64,000 bases of DNA from Eriocheir sinensis (GCF_024679095.1 NW_026111753.1:107501-171500); one strand, 5' to 3'; shown: positions 1 to 10,870, counted from the first letter of the stretch. Made by a program: numbers and translations. The notes: generated from the letters alone by a model not told the origin.

Positions 1-100
1 CGCCTCGCCTCGCCCAGCCTTCCTTCCTCTCGATTATGCGCGCTCTGGTGCCACCCCCGAGGATCATGTGGCGAGGAAAAACAACACAGCGGCTGACTTT

Positions 101-103
<3 letters not shown>

Positions 104-175
<72 letters not shown>
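104..175. repeat. (TC)n microsatellite
   Basis: An essentially uninterrupted CT/TC dinucleotide array. The open frames running through it (Ser-Leu and Arg-Glu repeats) are artefacts of the repeat. The flanks (1-103 and 176-430) are C/T-rich single-copy-looking DNA in which I recognise nothing. Confidence 0.98.
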
Positions 176-177
<2 letters not shown>

Positions 178-430
178 CGTGGTTTCATCCATTAGCGCGG
201 GATATGTTAGCGGATTAATTCCCAAGGGATCATCTTCTCTCTTAGTGCCTACCTTGTAACACCTTCCCCTCCCTTTGCCCCTCCCCCCTCCCCTCCCTCC
301 CTTACCTGTACCGATCCGCCCCCTTCCACCCCCCCACACACACCTCCGGATCGCCTCACCTCATCACGCTCCTTACGCTAAACCTTTTAATAGTACGGCT
401 GTGTTATTTTTTTCGTGATATTTTTCAAGT

Positions 431-624
<194 letters not shown>

Positions 625-681
625 AAGTACTTTTATGTAATTGGGAATGATTCTTAGTGTGCTGAGACTATTTGTTATTGT

Positions 682-757
682 AATAGTAGTAGTAGTAGTA
701 GTAAAAGTAGTAGTGGTAGTAGTAGTAGTAATAGTAGTAGTAGTAGTAGTAGGAGGA
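682..757. repeat. (TAG)n trinucleotide repeat
   Basis: An imperfect TAG/GTA repeat with AAA, GTG and GGA interruptions, grading into AGG at the right end. The imperfections suggest it is older than the pure dinucleotide arrays nearby. Confidence 0.93.
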
Positions 758-864
758 GGTGTTTTTCCTCCTTTGCGGCAGGTGTGAATGTTTTAGTGTG
801 TTGTTGTTATACGAGATGATGGATCTGTTTGCACGCCACGGAAGTGTGTGATGGTGTTACTGTG

Positions 865-1006
<142 letters not shown>

Positions 1007-1319
1007 GTTTCGCCTATGGCTCCGGTAGACTTTCTTGGTGGGGCCTGTTGGTCGATCCAAGACCGTTATGGCGCAGGCAAGTGTATAGTGACGCCATCTT
1101 GCTTGACTCATGCTACCAACTGAAGCTCATCTTTGATCCTCTTTTGGAGATAATCTAGAGTCCGGGTTCATAGGTGGTCTTCAGGACAGCATGTGGGTAG
1201 TCATAGGCCACTCGGCAATAACTGAAAATTGCCAGCTTGTAGCGGCGGGAGGGGATTCCAATCAGAGTTCTCCTGAACTGTACGCTGACCTGTACGCTGA
1301 CCACTCAGCCATCTCCTCC

Positions 1320-1321
<2 letters not shown>

Positions 1322-1391
<70 letters not shown>
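1322..1391. repeat. (GT)n microsatellite
   Basis: A pure GT array of about 70 bp, a candidate Z-DNA-forming tract like the other GT/CA arrays in the window. Confidence 0.98.
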
Positions 1392-1392
<1 letters not shown>

Positions 1393-1507
1393 TTATTCAT
1401 GTTTTAAATAAGTTTCATTAATAACTCTCATCCTGATAACGATTAGTAATTTGAAACTAATGCAGATAATATTAGTAATACACATGGTTACATGTGCATA
1501 CAATGCA

Positions 1508-1532
1508 CCACCACTACTACTACTACTACTAT

Positions 1533-1564
<32 letters not shown>

Positions 1565-1592
1565 TTACTACTACTACTACTACTACTACGAC
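1508..1592. repeat. (ACT)n trinucleotide repeat
   Basis: An ACT/TAC array with two ATT interruptions, read as poly-Thr or poly-Ser in spurious frames. In 1593-2140 I see only AT-rich DNA with a G10 run near 1800. Confidence 0.96.
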
Positions 1593-2139
1593 TACTAGTC
1601 ATGTAATGCTAATACTGCAAAAGTTACTGATACTGTCACTACATACGCTACCACTACTTTCAACTCTTAATATACTAAAAGGCTGCAACACAACACATCT
1701 ACAACAACATTAAATTTAGTAGAATCTCAGTGACGGCAGGGCACCCATGCCTAATACGCACCACTAACGGTACACACGGCTTAGGTGGGTCGGCACTGGG
1801 GGGGGGGGACGCCACTCCTGCCTGACACTAGGACGCTGTTACGCTACCTGTGACCACGACAACCCGCGGGAGATAACGACTATTTATGACGGACACTTAT
1901 TAACGAAGCAGCAACGCATACCTGCACGGCGATTCGTAGTACCGCTTCAGCGGAAAAAAATATTATGAGTGAATGAAAAGTTAGGGATGTTGCATTTTTT
2001 TTTCTCTCTGTATAGGATTTGGCATGTCGTGTATCCTTCCACAGTAGACAATATATATACATGCATGTATACATACATAAACATATATAAAAATAATATA
2101 ATGTTAAATATGCTGGTACTACTACTGCTGATTGTGTCA

Positions 2140-2295
2140 CTACTGCTATTATTATTACTACTACTACTACTATTACTACTACTACTACTACTACTAAGAC
2201 TTTTATGTTTACTACTAATATCAACAACAGCAACAATAATATAACGACATACAATAACAATAACAACAACAAAAGCAACAGCAATAATAGCAGTG

Positions 2296-2385
<90 letters not shown>

Positions 2386-2395
2386 TAATAATAAT
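2140..2395. repeat. (CTA/TTA)n and (AAT)n repeats
   Basis: An impure CTA/TTA stretch (about 2140-2197), a degenerate AAC/ATA-rich spacer, then a pure AAT array of about 100 bp (2297-2395). The poly-Asn and poly-Ile frames across it are translations of the repeat. Confidence 0.95.
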
Positions 2396-2744
2396 ACAAA
2401 GAAGGAAAAGAAGAAAAAAAGCAGAAGAAAAAAGAATAAGCAGAAAATTAATAGAAAGACGAATCAAACCCAAACCTACCAACAGAGCAAATCACTAATA
2501 TATTTTTTTCAATCAACACATCCATCATCGTTGTCACCGTACACACTTAGGAAAGTTTACGAGCCTCGCCAGGTCACCGACACCAAGAATAGCAGCAGGA
2601 GCGACGTTATTTTTTCTGCCTTTTTCTCTTTTGCTTCTTATGTCTTTGTTTTTGTGGGGCCAAACAACGGCATACTACTACATTATCAACTCAACCTATT
2701 ATTAGCCCTACTTTATCATCCTCAGACTCCACAGCGATAGGCAG

Positions 2745-3440
2745 GGCAGAGTGTAAAATGAATCTGGGAGTGTTAGTGAACTCTGACCCAACACTAAAGA
2801 AGCAATGTATTAGTGCGAGGAATAGGGCTAGCAGGGTATTAGGCTTTATTAACAGGACGGTAACCAACAGGAGTGCAGGGGTCATCCTCAGACTATTTAA
2901 CGTTAGTTAGGCCACACTTGGATTATGCTGTCCAGTTTTGGTGCCCACACCACAGAATGGACATCAACTTGCTAGAATCAGTTCAGAGGAGGATGACCAA
3001 GATGATTCAGGGGCTGAGGAACCTCCCATATCAAGATAGGCTGAAACATCTCAACTTACATTCTCTAGACTCTTGAGACGAAGAGTGCGGGAAGATCTGA
3101 TATAAGTATTCAAATGGGTCACGGGTTTCAACAAAGGCGATACAAGTAAAGTACTGAGAATTAGCCAGCAGGATGGAACACGCAGTAATGGATTTAAATT
3201 ATAAAAGTATAGATTTAGGAAGGAAATAAGCAGGCATTGGTTTAGTAATAGGGTGGTGGGGAATGGAATAGACTCAGGAATCACATAGTGAGTGCAGGGA
3301 CGATAGCTTGTTTTAAGAATAGAGTGGATAGCTACAAGGACGAGAATGACAGGTGGTAGTGGGGGGGAATCTGGAGCTGCCGTCTGTAGGCCATTCGGTC
3401 TCTTGCAGTCTCCCTATGTTCTTTTGTTATTGTCTGTTGC
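2745..3440 (+). pseudogene. LINE (jockey/CR1-like) reverse transcriptase C-terminal remnant and 3' tail
   Basis: This is the 3' end of a non-LTR retrotransposon. Read across frames it gives the thumb and connection region after the reverse transcriptase core: LGVLVNSDPTLKKQC (about 2762), then LVRPHLDYAVQFWCP (about 2898) followed by ESVQRRMTKMIQGLRN, then RRRVREDLI (about 3072), a TRSNGFKL-like stretch and FSNRVVGNGIDS (about 3240). This order of blocks is typical of the C-terminus of jockey/CR1-group LINE proteins. At least one frameshift (near 2905) and several stops break it, and the catalytic FADD region is absent, so the copy is 5'-truncated and dead. After the coding part, about 3353-3440 ends in a CTTGCAGTCTCCCTATGTTC type tail, which resembles LINE 3' UTRs of this kind. 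Clade assignment is by motif recall only. Confidence 0.85.
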
Positions 3441-3573
3441 TGAGCTCCCTCGGTTTTCCCTTTCATTGATTTATATTTCATTTTGCAGCAGCGATGAAGA
3501 TTATATAAAAGAAAAAGAAGCGCCATTTTCAGCCCATATTTTCACCTGTCGCTCAACTCCCTGTGTTTCTATT

Positions 3574-3576
<3 letters not shown>

Positions 3577-3646
<70 letters not shown>
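3577..3646. repeat. (GT)n microsatellite
   Basis: A pure GT array of 70 bp just downstream of the LINE tail. Confidence 0.98.
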
Positions 3647-3647
<1 letters not shown>

Positions 3648-3649
3648 AA

Positions 3650-4600
3650 CGACGTACATTAAATAAATACATAACTTTGATTTTAAGCTAATATCACCGT
3701 CTGCTGCCTTGTATGTCTCTTTTCCCATGCTGCGTGTCAGTCAACGCGGAAGTCAGTCTTAGGTCAGGTATAAAGGACTGATTACTTGCAGGTGTGTGAT
3801 AAAGAGGTGAAAAATTGAGAGGCATAAAACGGTGAGACTTCTTCAGGCAGGTCTTTCCGATGACTAAGTTTCCCCGTAAATCAAGTCACCTGAACACACC
3901 TGTATGTAATTAATCCATCGCGCCTGACCCAACACCGGCTCTCCTGAGGGAACTTTTTTTCATTTTTATCACGCAGTCATAGTCCCAATCTTACTTATTC
4001 ACTATTATTTACACTGTTTCAGCATCAAGAGGACGCAGAATATTATGGCTGAGTCGTTCGGTCGTGCCTGAGCTTTGGACATTAACAACAAAAAGACAAA
4101 AGTTCGAGCTCACTTCTCCTCGCGGTTGCAAGAACACCTTTCGCTGGCACCGCATTGCACGTACTCTTGCTATTATGTGGTAGAGTGTGATGGCATTTGT
4201 GTAGAACTCTACCTTGCCATTACTACCCATTTCTCTTAGTATAATTTTAATCATCGAAGATACAAAAACACGTGTACTTTTTATCATCGTATGAAAGAAA
4301 AAGGCTGTGGACGAAGACTCAAACCCAGACATCAGCCATTAACTGCTATTAGTAAAAAAAAAAAAATAAAAAAAAAAAAAAAAAAAAAAAATCCAGATAT
4401 CAAGTTTGTGTATCCGCCAGGTGTATTTTTTGGGTCTAGTAAAAAACGTAGAAAACCTGTTGTTAAGTCTGGCTTGATCTTTTTTTTTTTTTCTTATTAC
4501 CACGGATGCAGAGTAACTTGTAGCTACCTTCCTTATTGCTCCATGCTACGTAAAGGTAGGTGAGGGACGGAACTCAAACCCATGCACCCCGCCACTAGCC
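3650..4600. other. Unassigned single-copy-looking DNA
   Basis: I see no gene here. It holds an A-rich run (about 4354-4391) and a T-run (about 4480-4493), which could be the edges of old retrocopies, but no element boundaries can be drawn. Confidence 0.5.
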
Positions 4601-4607
4601 CCTTACA

Positions 4608-4645
4608 CTTTTTTTTCTTACATCAAAGGAAGCAGCTTAACCCGG
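4608..4645 (-). repeat. Family B dispersed repeat, 3' tail fragment (minus)
   Basis: On the minus strand this reads AAGCTGCTTCCTTTGATG followed by an A-rich run, matching the tail shared by copies near 10.7, 26.3, 34.4 and 50.6 kb. It is the least complete of the copies. Confidence 0.55.
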
Positions 4646-4653
4646 TAGCAGCG

Positions 4654-4742
4654 ACGGGCCAAATTTGCGGCTTTACCGTATACCACCCATGGGCCAAATT
4701 TGCGGCTTTACCGTGTACCAGCGATGGGGCAAATTTCTGCCA
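4654..4742. repeat. 35-bp tandem repeat, about 2.5 copies
   Basis: The block GGGCCAAATTTGCGGCTT occurs at about 4656 and 4691, and a shortened version GGGCAAATTTCTGCC at about 4726. The spacing is 35 bp. It abuts the family B tail fragment and may be part of the same element. Confidence 0.85.
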
Positions 4743-4860
4743 TGATATAAACCTCCCAAAATAGATGATGCATAAACTGATCACACATGCGTTGATATAT
4801 ATTATGAAATGGTTTGCGTGAGTGATGATTCTTTCTCATTATTTTACTTAGAGGGGCCTT

Positions 4861-4889
4861 TAACCTAACCTAACCTAACTTAACCTAAG
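4861..4889. repeat. Short interstitial CCTAA (arthropod telomere-type) array
   Basis: Five to six near-perfect CCTAA units, the C-rich strand of the TTAGG repeat that caps chromosomes in most arthropods. It is too short to be a telomere, so it is an interstitial telomere-like repeat. More degenerate CCTAA-rich tracts follow at 6.83, 7.82, 10.5, 10.75 and 12.96 kb, all with the C-rich strand on top. Confidence 0.85.
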
Positions 4890-5570
4890 AAACATGACCC
4901 GGGTTAAGGGGGAAAAAAAACTTGCAAACAAAATACCTACAGATCTTATAAGCACTGACGAAACTAACATTTGCTTTTAATTTCAACCATAGAAGCAGTA
5001 TATGGTCCGTTAAAAAAGCAACCCCAAAATCCCACTACCATCCCGATTCCTTCGTCCACGCCACTCTTCCCTGACGCAGCGGAAAGTAACGTGTGGATGA
5101 GGCGAGGTACACCAACATGCCAAGGTCTGTTTTGGTCCGCCACTGATTAGAGGGCAGAGAGTGTAGCCAAGATAACACTTATCACTCCCCGCTAGTACGT
5201 GGAAAGGAGAGAGGGGGAGGTTGGGGTGTGGGGAGTCGGTGAACGAACCTACACCATTCAACTGTATCTACACTCCTATACTGTCTTTCTTCTTACCCAA
5301 CTGTACCTTCCCCACTAACCTACTTCCTCTTCTTGCTATGACCTCGATTAAAAAGAGGACTGGGTGAAGAGAGGGAAGATGGCGGAGGGAGGGAGGGAGA
5401 GGCTGTGGTGGGAGGCGTGGGAGAACGGAGGGGAGATAGTGTAGGGAGAAAAATGAGGAGCGGATTAAAAGCGTAAGGAAAGGAGAGGAACAGACTGAGA
5501 ATGCTGAAGAAAGAGCAGGGTAGGAGGAGGAGGCTGTGGAGGCAGAAATGGAGGAAGGAAAGGGAGGTAA
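4890..5570. other. Unassigned DNA; purine-rich from about 5340
   Basis: No gene recognised. From about 5340 to 5640 the top strand is dominated by G and A (GGAGGGA, GAGGA motifs), the mirror image of the pyrimidine-rich blocks elsewhere. Confidence 0.5.
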
Positions 5571-5577
5571 CGAGGGA

Positions 5578-5954
5578 GGCTATATATAAACTCTCCTTTT
5601 AGATAAGATGGAGGGAAAGACAGAAGGAGAGTAAGGTATTACAGGAAAACAGGTCGGTATACTCAAACGCTTCCGCCTCACACACTACCTATTTCTAAAG
5701 GCTGAAAAGGTTAATCTGGTTCTCAAGAGTGTTTCTTTAGGTTCATGGTACAGAAGAAGGATCAAACTACTACCAGGGTCATAAAACTACCCTTAGGAAT
5801 ACCTCAAATCCCTACGAAAGGCTTGTCAAATGTGTCTGCTTAGAGGCCGGAATGTTCACAAGTATCGGCCACAGTATCATAGGAACATGTAATCCTTGCT
5901 CTCCTCCCTCTTTCCCTCCATCTTATCTAAGGAGAGAATATAAATAGCATTCTT
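5578..5954. repeat. Inverted-repeat pair bracketing a family A element
   Basis: The left arm (about 5578-5645) and the reverse complement of the right arm (about 5882-5952) share TTAGATAAGATGGAGGGAAA plus flanking TATATA..CTCTCC and GAGAG.AAGG..ATTACA blocks, roughly 85 percent alike by eye over about 60 bp. The family A element at 5652-5870 fills the loop almost exactly. This could be a palindromic element that received the insertion in its centre. Confidence 0.8.
5652..5870 (+). mobile_element. Family A element, copy 1 (TIR-bearing, about 220 bp)
   Basis: This is one of four copies in the window. It begins GGTCGGTATACTCAAACGC and ends so that its reverse complement begins GGCCGATACTTGTGAACATT, an imperfect terminal inverted repeat. 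Internal landmarks shared with the other copies are TTCATGGTACAGAAGAAGG, AGGGTCATAAAACTA, CCTACGAAAG and GTCAAATGTGT. It has no coding capacity. The TIR and short size suggest a non-autonomous DNA transposon (MITE); the superfamily is not determined. Confidence 0.8.
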
Positions 5955-6439
5955 GGTTATCTTCATTTTCCTTTCCCTATTTCTCCTTCCCTTCTTTTTT
6001 TTTCTTTAGTCTTCTTAGTCTGCTCGTATTTGCCGTACGAGATAAGTTGGCTAAGTCTTCCAACACGACAAGGAGCAATGTAAAGTCAAAGAAAGATGTC
6101 ACCCAAAGGAGAGTAACCGATGAGCCACTCCAAGCCGCCCGTAAAGCCCTGTTCTGAACACTTAGGCGAGGAAGCTAAAGTATATAAACGTAAATATACA
6201 GCTTGAACGTTTAGTTTGGGGATGACTTGGTTTTCTGTTGTACTATATCTGAAAAAAAGCAGTGACAATGATTATGCAACTTTTGTTATTTACGGGAGTG
6301 AGATTATCAGGAGCTCTTTCACGCACGCCTTCGAGATACCGGGCCATTAGGTTTACTACGTGAGATGAGACAAAACAGCTCCTTGCCATTAAGAACCGTT
6401 TACGGACTATCACAGCACAGCAAAGCACACCACCTTACT

Positions 6440-6440
<1 letters not shown>
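5955..6440. other. Unassigned DNA
   Basis: AT-balanced sequence with no repeat or gene that I can recognise. Short open frames on the minus strand show no family motifs. Confidence 0.5.

Positions 6441-6445
<5 letters not shown>

Positions 6446-6491
<46 letters not shown>
6446..6491. repeat. (CA)n microsatellite
   Basis: A pure CA array of about 46 bp. Confidence 0.97.
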
Positions 6492-6494
<3 letters not shown>

Positions 6495-6830
6495 TACTTA
6501 TCGCCAAATCTTGTTAAAACACTGTTCTACCGCCAACGGGTAAGGGAAATTCCCACTTATAGATAGCAGGGGCAACAATTTCCCACACCGGAGTTCGCCC
6601 GAAGTCATGATTAGTGGTCGACATCATCTGGCCGTAATGAATGATGAGCCTGATCAGGAGTGGACTGACGGGGTGCGTCAGCTGTCCTGGTCATGCAGGT
6701 CTTCGCACATAAGTCTGGGATCCCTTCTGGCGTATCCAGGAACCGATGATTCTCAGGACGTCGACACTGAACTAACCTTCCTCAACATGTTTAACTTTGC
6801 CTGGCGCAGCTATGCCTGACTTTACAAAAA
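6492..6830. other. Unassigned DNA with a 70-residue open frame
   Basis: A + strand frame at 6607-6819 has mixed composition (it is not a simple repeat), but I recognise no domain and see no splice or promoter context. It is most likely chance or an old transposon fragment. Confidence 0.4.
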
Positions 6831-6834
6831 CCGG

Positions 6835-7005
6835 ACTCAGACTTAACAAAGAAACCAAACATAACTAAGCGTTACCTATTCAACCCAAACCCGGCCTTGT
6901 ACAACCCTACCTGTCCTTGCCTAGTTTAACGAAGCGTAACAACCTAACAAATCAAACTTAATAGCCAATCTGAGCCTAACCTAATTGTGACAAACCGAAC
7001 ATGAC
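6835..7005. repeat. Degenerate CCTAA-rich tract, left part
   Basis: Many AACCTAAC, GCCTAACC and related words, C-rich on the top strand, too diverged to call a clean array. It ends at the poly(A) of the LINE below and resumes after that LINE at about 7820, so the LINE appears to sit inside the tract. Confidence 0.6.
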
Positions 7006-7815
7006 TTTTTTTTTTTTTACAGAAGGGGTTTTTGATTTGATAAATTCAATACACCCATGGGGCGACAATCATATTTACAGTTATGAGGTCTGGCACTATT
7101 TACATTCAGCAACTAAATTAGAGCTCACACAAAAAGCATTAAGAGCTCACACAAAAAGCATAAATGAGTTGTAAAACGTTATCTTAAAACGTTATGAAAA
7201 GGAGAACACATATACCAGAAGTATCGGTTTTACAACTACAGTATTCAGCACCTACCAAAGTGTAGGTGTTGCATCAGAACAATGTCTAAGTGTTTGCCAG
7301 TGAGGAGATAATTACAGATGTCGGTCATTGACTGTCCCTGGGGCAGCAGGTCCCTGACTGAAGGACACTCAAGGCAGTAGTGCTGGAGGTGGTTGGCGTT
7401 GGGAAGGCCACACAGCTTGCAGGCGGAGTAGTGAGGAGCGTCCCCAGTCTCACAGACTTGCCACAGCCACTTTTCACTAGCCCAGACGAAGACGAGCAGT
7501 CATAACACTGTGCCTGCGAATCTTCAGTCCATGCTGGCGATACTTGGGAGGTGATTGCGGAAGTGGTCGTAGTGCTGTATGGAAACACTCTGCGTCCGTT
7601 CAGAGTCCCTACGTTGGAGTGTAGTGAGAAGAGCGGCTTTATGGATCGTCTTTTTGTAACAGCGGAAAGATAGTCTAGCATTATCAGGAGGAGGTAGTCT
7701 GCAGGCATTTTTCACAATGAGGTCCACAATGTCACTGGATGCAATGCCAACATGCGAAGGAATCCACAGGAACGTAACGATGATGGAGTTATCAGAAGCT
7801 GACACAAAGGTAAAA
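7006..7815 (-). pseudogene. LINE 3' end: RNase H domain, CCHC-like knuckle, 3' UTR and poly(A)
   Basis: Minus-strand remnant of an RNase H-carrying non-LTR retrotransposon. From about 7805 it reads VTFLWIPSHVGIASSDIVD, the last conserved block of an RNase H fold, with the catalytic-position Asp kept (D28 counting from the Met at 7805) but the usual GNE changed to SSD. After at least two frameshifts it continues as TARLRLG (about 7500), EKWLWQVC, then ACKLCG...HLQHYCLECP (about 7410-7360), a C-x2-C...H..C arrangement typical just behind RNase H in such LINEs, and stops at 7245-7247. A 3' UTR with a 22-bp duplication (GAGCTCACACAAAAAGCAT, near 7120-7160) ends in a 13-nt poly(A) (T run at 7006-7018). 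The 5' side is truncated at about 7815. It is most likely an I/jockey-group element. It is not functional. Confidence 0.88.
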
Positions 7816-7819
7816 AAAC

Positions 7820-7930
7820 TTTAAAAAACCCCGCAACCAACCTTTAAATTAACCAAACTCAATAGCCTAACGCAAACTCAACCTAACCAATATTACCTAA
7901 CCACACTAATCCAAGCTTACGACCGAGACA
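7820..7930. repeat. Degenerate CCTAA-rich tract, right part
   Basis: It has AACCTAACC and TTACCTAACC words in the same orientation as the tract left of the LINE, and is probably the other half of the same tract split by the insertion. Confidence 0.6.
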
Positions 7931-8647
7931 GCTTGTTATGACACTCGATATACCTTTTACCCGTCACGCTCGTCTTGTTTCCCGCCTGTTGTGTGGCTCA
8001 AGAGAAAAACAACACGCTCGAGTAATTCTTTATAACTCCTCTTTAAGATTAACGAGCCGACAATCTTATCCAGCGTTCATTAGCCGACGTTAGGATGATC
8101 TAGATACACCAACAACCTGTTCAATGGCGCTTCCTTACCCCATCCCGCCCACGGTGGTGTTTTGCAGTCCCTTATTGCTAACTTCCACACAGATAATCCG
8201 GTTCCAGTAATTATTGTGAGGAGTTCTGATGCTCCACCCACAAGAAAGCATGCAAGCTCCCCCTCTCTCCCCCACACACAGCTACTCCTGTCTCTCAAAG
8301 AAAACACAACCCCTTAACCCCGGCAGCCCACCCAGCAACACTCTAATTAGTGATAACCGCTCACCTACACTGCATTACTCCGGCTCCTCCACCATTACCG
8401 TGACCCCCTGCCCTCCATCCACACCGGTACCCACACCCCCACTACTCCAGGCCCACCACTCATCCCCCTCGAGCAAGGCAACATAACACAAGCAGTGGGA
8501 AGCCCTAGAAAGCTGCTATCCCTTAAGGTAAAGAGCTAACAGAAAAAAAAATGAGGTAACGACGTTTGTGCGATACTTTTTATTTTCCAGTCTTGTTTTT
8601 ACGTAGCAAGGATGGCCCGCGGCTAAGACCACAGACCCTCAGACCTT
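7931..8647. other. Unassigned DNA
   Basis: C/A-rich segment (8220-8480) with Pro/Thr-rich frames and otherwise unremarkable sequence. No gene or repeat recognised. Confidence 0.5.
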
Positions 8648-8864
8648 GGTTAGTATACTCAGACGCCCGCAACTCTCACATCAACTAATTTCAAAGTCCA
8701 AAAAAGAGGTCAGTCGGGTCATGAGTGTTTCTTTTTTTTTTTAAGTTCATGGTACAGAAGAAGGGTCAAACTGCCACTAGGGTCATTAGTATACTCCTGG
8801 AAATGCCCACAACTCCTACGAAAGTCTTCTCAAACATGTGTGCTTGGGTGCCGAAATGTTAACC
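8648..8864 (+). mobile_element. Family A element, copy 2
   Basis: It starts GGTTAGTATACTCAGACGC and ends GCCGAAATGTTAACC. It keeps TTCATGGTACAGAAGAAGGG and CTCCTACGAAAG, with a T10 run expanded inside. Its right end is slightly shorter than in copies 1 and 3, losing the outermost TIR bases. Confidence 0.8.
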
Positions 8865-8880
8865 TCCAACACCACCATTA

Positions 8881-9020
8881 CAACTGATCTGAGCAACTGC
8901 AGCCCCAGAAATCGAGTTACCATGGAGAAGAGTAGATGGAAAGATTCAATTACTTATGCATTGAGCCTGATCGAGTGTTACAACATACAAATGACATACA
9001 GATAAGGCGTTCGACACTCA
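8881..9020 (+). repeat. Family D old repeat, copy 1
   Basis: Shares CATGGAGAAGAGTAGATGGAAAG, in degenerate form, with copies at 9.53 and 10.32 kb, and its right end GACATACAGATAAGGCGT recurs at about 10291. Divergence between copies is high. Confidence 0.55.
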
Positions 9021-9379
9021 GGGCCACTTTCACAGTTTTCCATGATGAGTTGGTAGGCTCCTAAACCAATACTAAAAACTTAGAAATTTCCTTGTAAATA
9101 TAGGGTCTGGTGTTCCTATTTAAGTTCAGAAATTTGAAGAAACTATACAGGGAATCTCTTGTGTATTTAGTGGTGAGTAAAAAAAACTCATCATTATGGA
9201 TAGCATGGGATTGTATAGTTTGGTTCGGGCTGTTAAAAAGACACGGTGTTTGACTGTGAAATTAGCGCTCAGCTCTCCCGGATCTGACACGAATCAAATG
9301 TCCATGACAATCTCACTTTGAAACAAGAAGTCCCTGGCCGAATAATCTGCTTCCCTTACTACCTGAGAAAGGCCTAACC
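9021..9379. other. Unassigned AT-rich DNA
   Basis: No gene or repeat recognised between family D copies. Confidence 0.5.
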
Positions 9380-9660
9380 GCTGGAACTGATCGAGGCTGA
9401 CGTGCTCCAAGAAGTCCAGTAAAAAGGTCGAGACGGCCAAACAGAAAACAACAACTGCATAACTATATCTTAGCCTGATTCACAGTAGCGGGTAAGGTGA
9501 CCAACACAGCCTTTGTTCCAACTCCCGAGTAACTGATCGAAGCTGCAGTGTTCCTACAAATCCAGAAATGACGTGGAGAAGAGCCGATAGAAAGCACAAA
9601 CTACACACACCTTGAGCCAGAAGGAGTGCATGCATCATTAGTAGCAACACAGCCTTTGCA
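9380..9660 (+). repeat. Family D copies 2 and 3, tandem at about 147 bp
   Basis: AACTGATCGAGGCTG (9384) and AACTGATCGAAGCTGC (9531) begin two units that continue with a tag of the form TCCA..A, GAGA.GGCC.A.AGAAA and a distal CACAGCCTTTG at 9507 and 9646. This is a diverged tandem duplication. Confidence 0.65.
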
Positions 9661-10280
9661 TTACCCTCCTCCTCCTGCTCATCATCATCATCATCATCAT
9701 CATCCTTACCAACCCTCCTCCTCTCCCTCCTTCCCCTTCACTATATTAGCCGGAAGAGAGCCTCGGCCCCGTCCTGGCATCAACGCACAACAACTCTGCT
9801 TTCTATTGACTCTACGTGCTTCATCTCGCTCCCAGCCCGACACTCTCCCTTCCTACCCCGCCATGGACGTGCACGCTTGTCTTGAATGCTTTGCTGGGTT
9901 CGCCCTAGATGCATGCATGGAAAGTATATGATCTCGGGGCTATATTCGGGAAGAGAAAGCAGTCAATCTCTCTGGAGGTGAAGATATTTATTTACAGCTA
10001 TTCACACATAACATCGGAGGACAGGAGTAACAGTTGTCAGTCACGTGTAACTTCAGTCTCCAGCAATGAACGGGTTTGGTATATCACTACCTTCCCCCCG
10101 AGTCATTATCATCTGGAAACAAGCTGAAGAACTGGAGATGCAACTGGGAAAATCTTTGAGGAAAGGAGTTATGGTGTTGCAAAGGTCGAAGAACTCTAGG
10201 ACAGTTACTCTCCATTCGTGTATTTTGGCGCTTATCCGGCTGTTACTTATATCCTGACTGTTACTTATATTTATTTACAA
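9661..10280. other. Unassigned DNA with a short (CAT)n run
   Basis: Contains a CAT trinucleotide run at about 9677-9702 and a duplicated CTGTTACTTATAT near 10240-10270. Short frames such as 9626-9931 show no family motifs. Confidence 0.5.
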
Positions 10281-10284
10281 CATA

Positions 10285-10420
10285 TAAGCGACATACAGAT
10301 AAGGCGTGCGACACAGCCACTGGAACTGATCCAAGCTGCCATGCTCCTCCTATAAATCCAGAGATAAGGTAGAGAAGGCCAGACAGAAAACACAAACTAA
10401 ATATAGGCTACAGAGAGCCT
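10285..10420 (+). repeat. Family D copy 4
   Basis: It has GACATACAGATAAGGCGTGC followed by AACTGATCCAAGCTGCC and AGAAGGCCAGACAGAAAACAC, which joins the words seen separately in copies 1 and 2 and so shows the likely full unit order. Confidence 0.65.
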
Positions 10421-10499
10421 CAAAAGAAGGCAGTTAGTTAATCCCTGGAGGTGAAAATATTTGCTCGACACGTAACTAATCACATGTCCCTAGACCTGG

Positions 10500-10600
10500 A
10501 GCAACGACAAACTCACCAAACTAAACCGAACCGAAACAAAACTAACCTTACCTAACCTTCCAAACCCAAGTGCACCGCCACGGAACAATGACTCAGCTTT
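10500..10600. repeat. Degenerate CCTAA/AACC-rich tract
   Basis: ACCTTACCTAACCTTCC and related words on the top strand; very diverged. Confidence 0.5.
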
Positions 10601-10629
10601 TCGTAATCTTAGTAAACCAGCTCAATCAA

Positions 10630-10736
10630 CGTTTTTTGTTTTTTCGAGCGTGCTTTTTCCCAACGGCCTTTTTTTGCTTTTAGGGGGCTTTTTGTTTTCA
10701 TTTGTTTTTGTCCTTGAGCTGCTTCCTTTACTGTAA
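10630..10736 (+). repeat. Family B dispersed repeat, copy (plus)
   Basis: A T-rich body followed by GAGCTGCTTCCTTTACTG and an A run. It shares the 3' block with copies at 26.2, 34.3, 48.6 (minus) and 50.5 kb. The 3' A-tract suggests a retroposed element read left to right. Confidence 0.75.
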
Positions 10737-10739
10737 AAA

Positions 10740-10870
10740 AGATCCGAAACCCAAGTCATTACCTAAACAAAGGCACAACCGAAGCGAACCTGAGAAAACC
10801 TGATCTAACAAAAAAAACAACCCTTCGAAAAGCAACCTGACCTATCGCTGTCAATCTCTGAAGCCGAAAA
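10740..10870. repeat. Degenerate AACC/CCTAA-biased tract
   Basis: Words such as ATTACCTAAAC, CGAACCTGAG and CCTGATCTAAC; a weak continuation of the telomere-like composition seen upstream. Confidence 0.4.
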
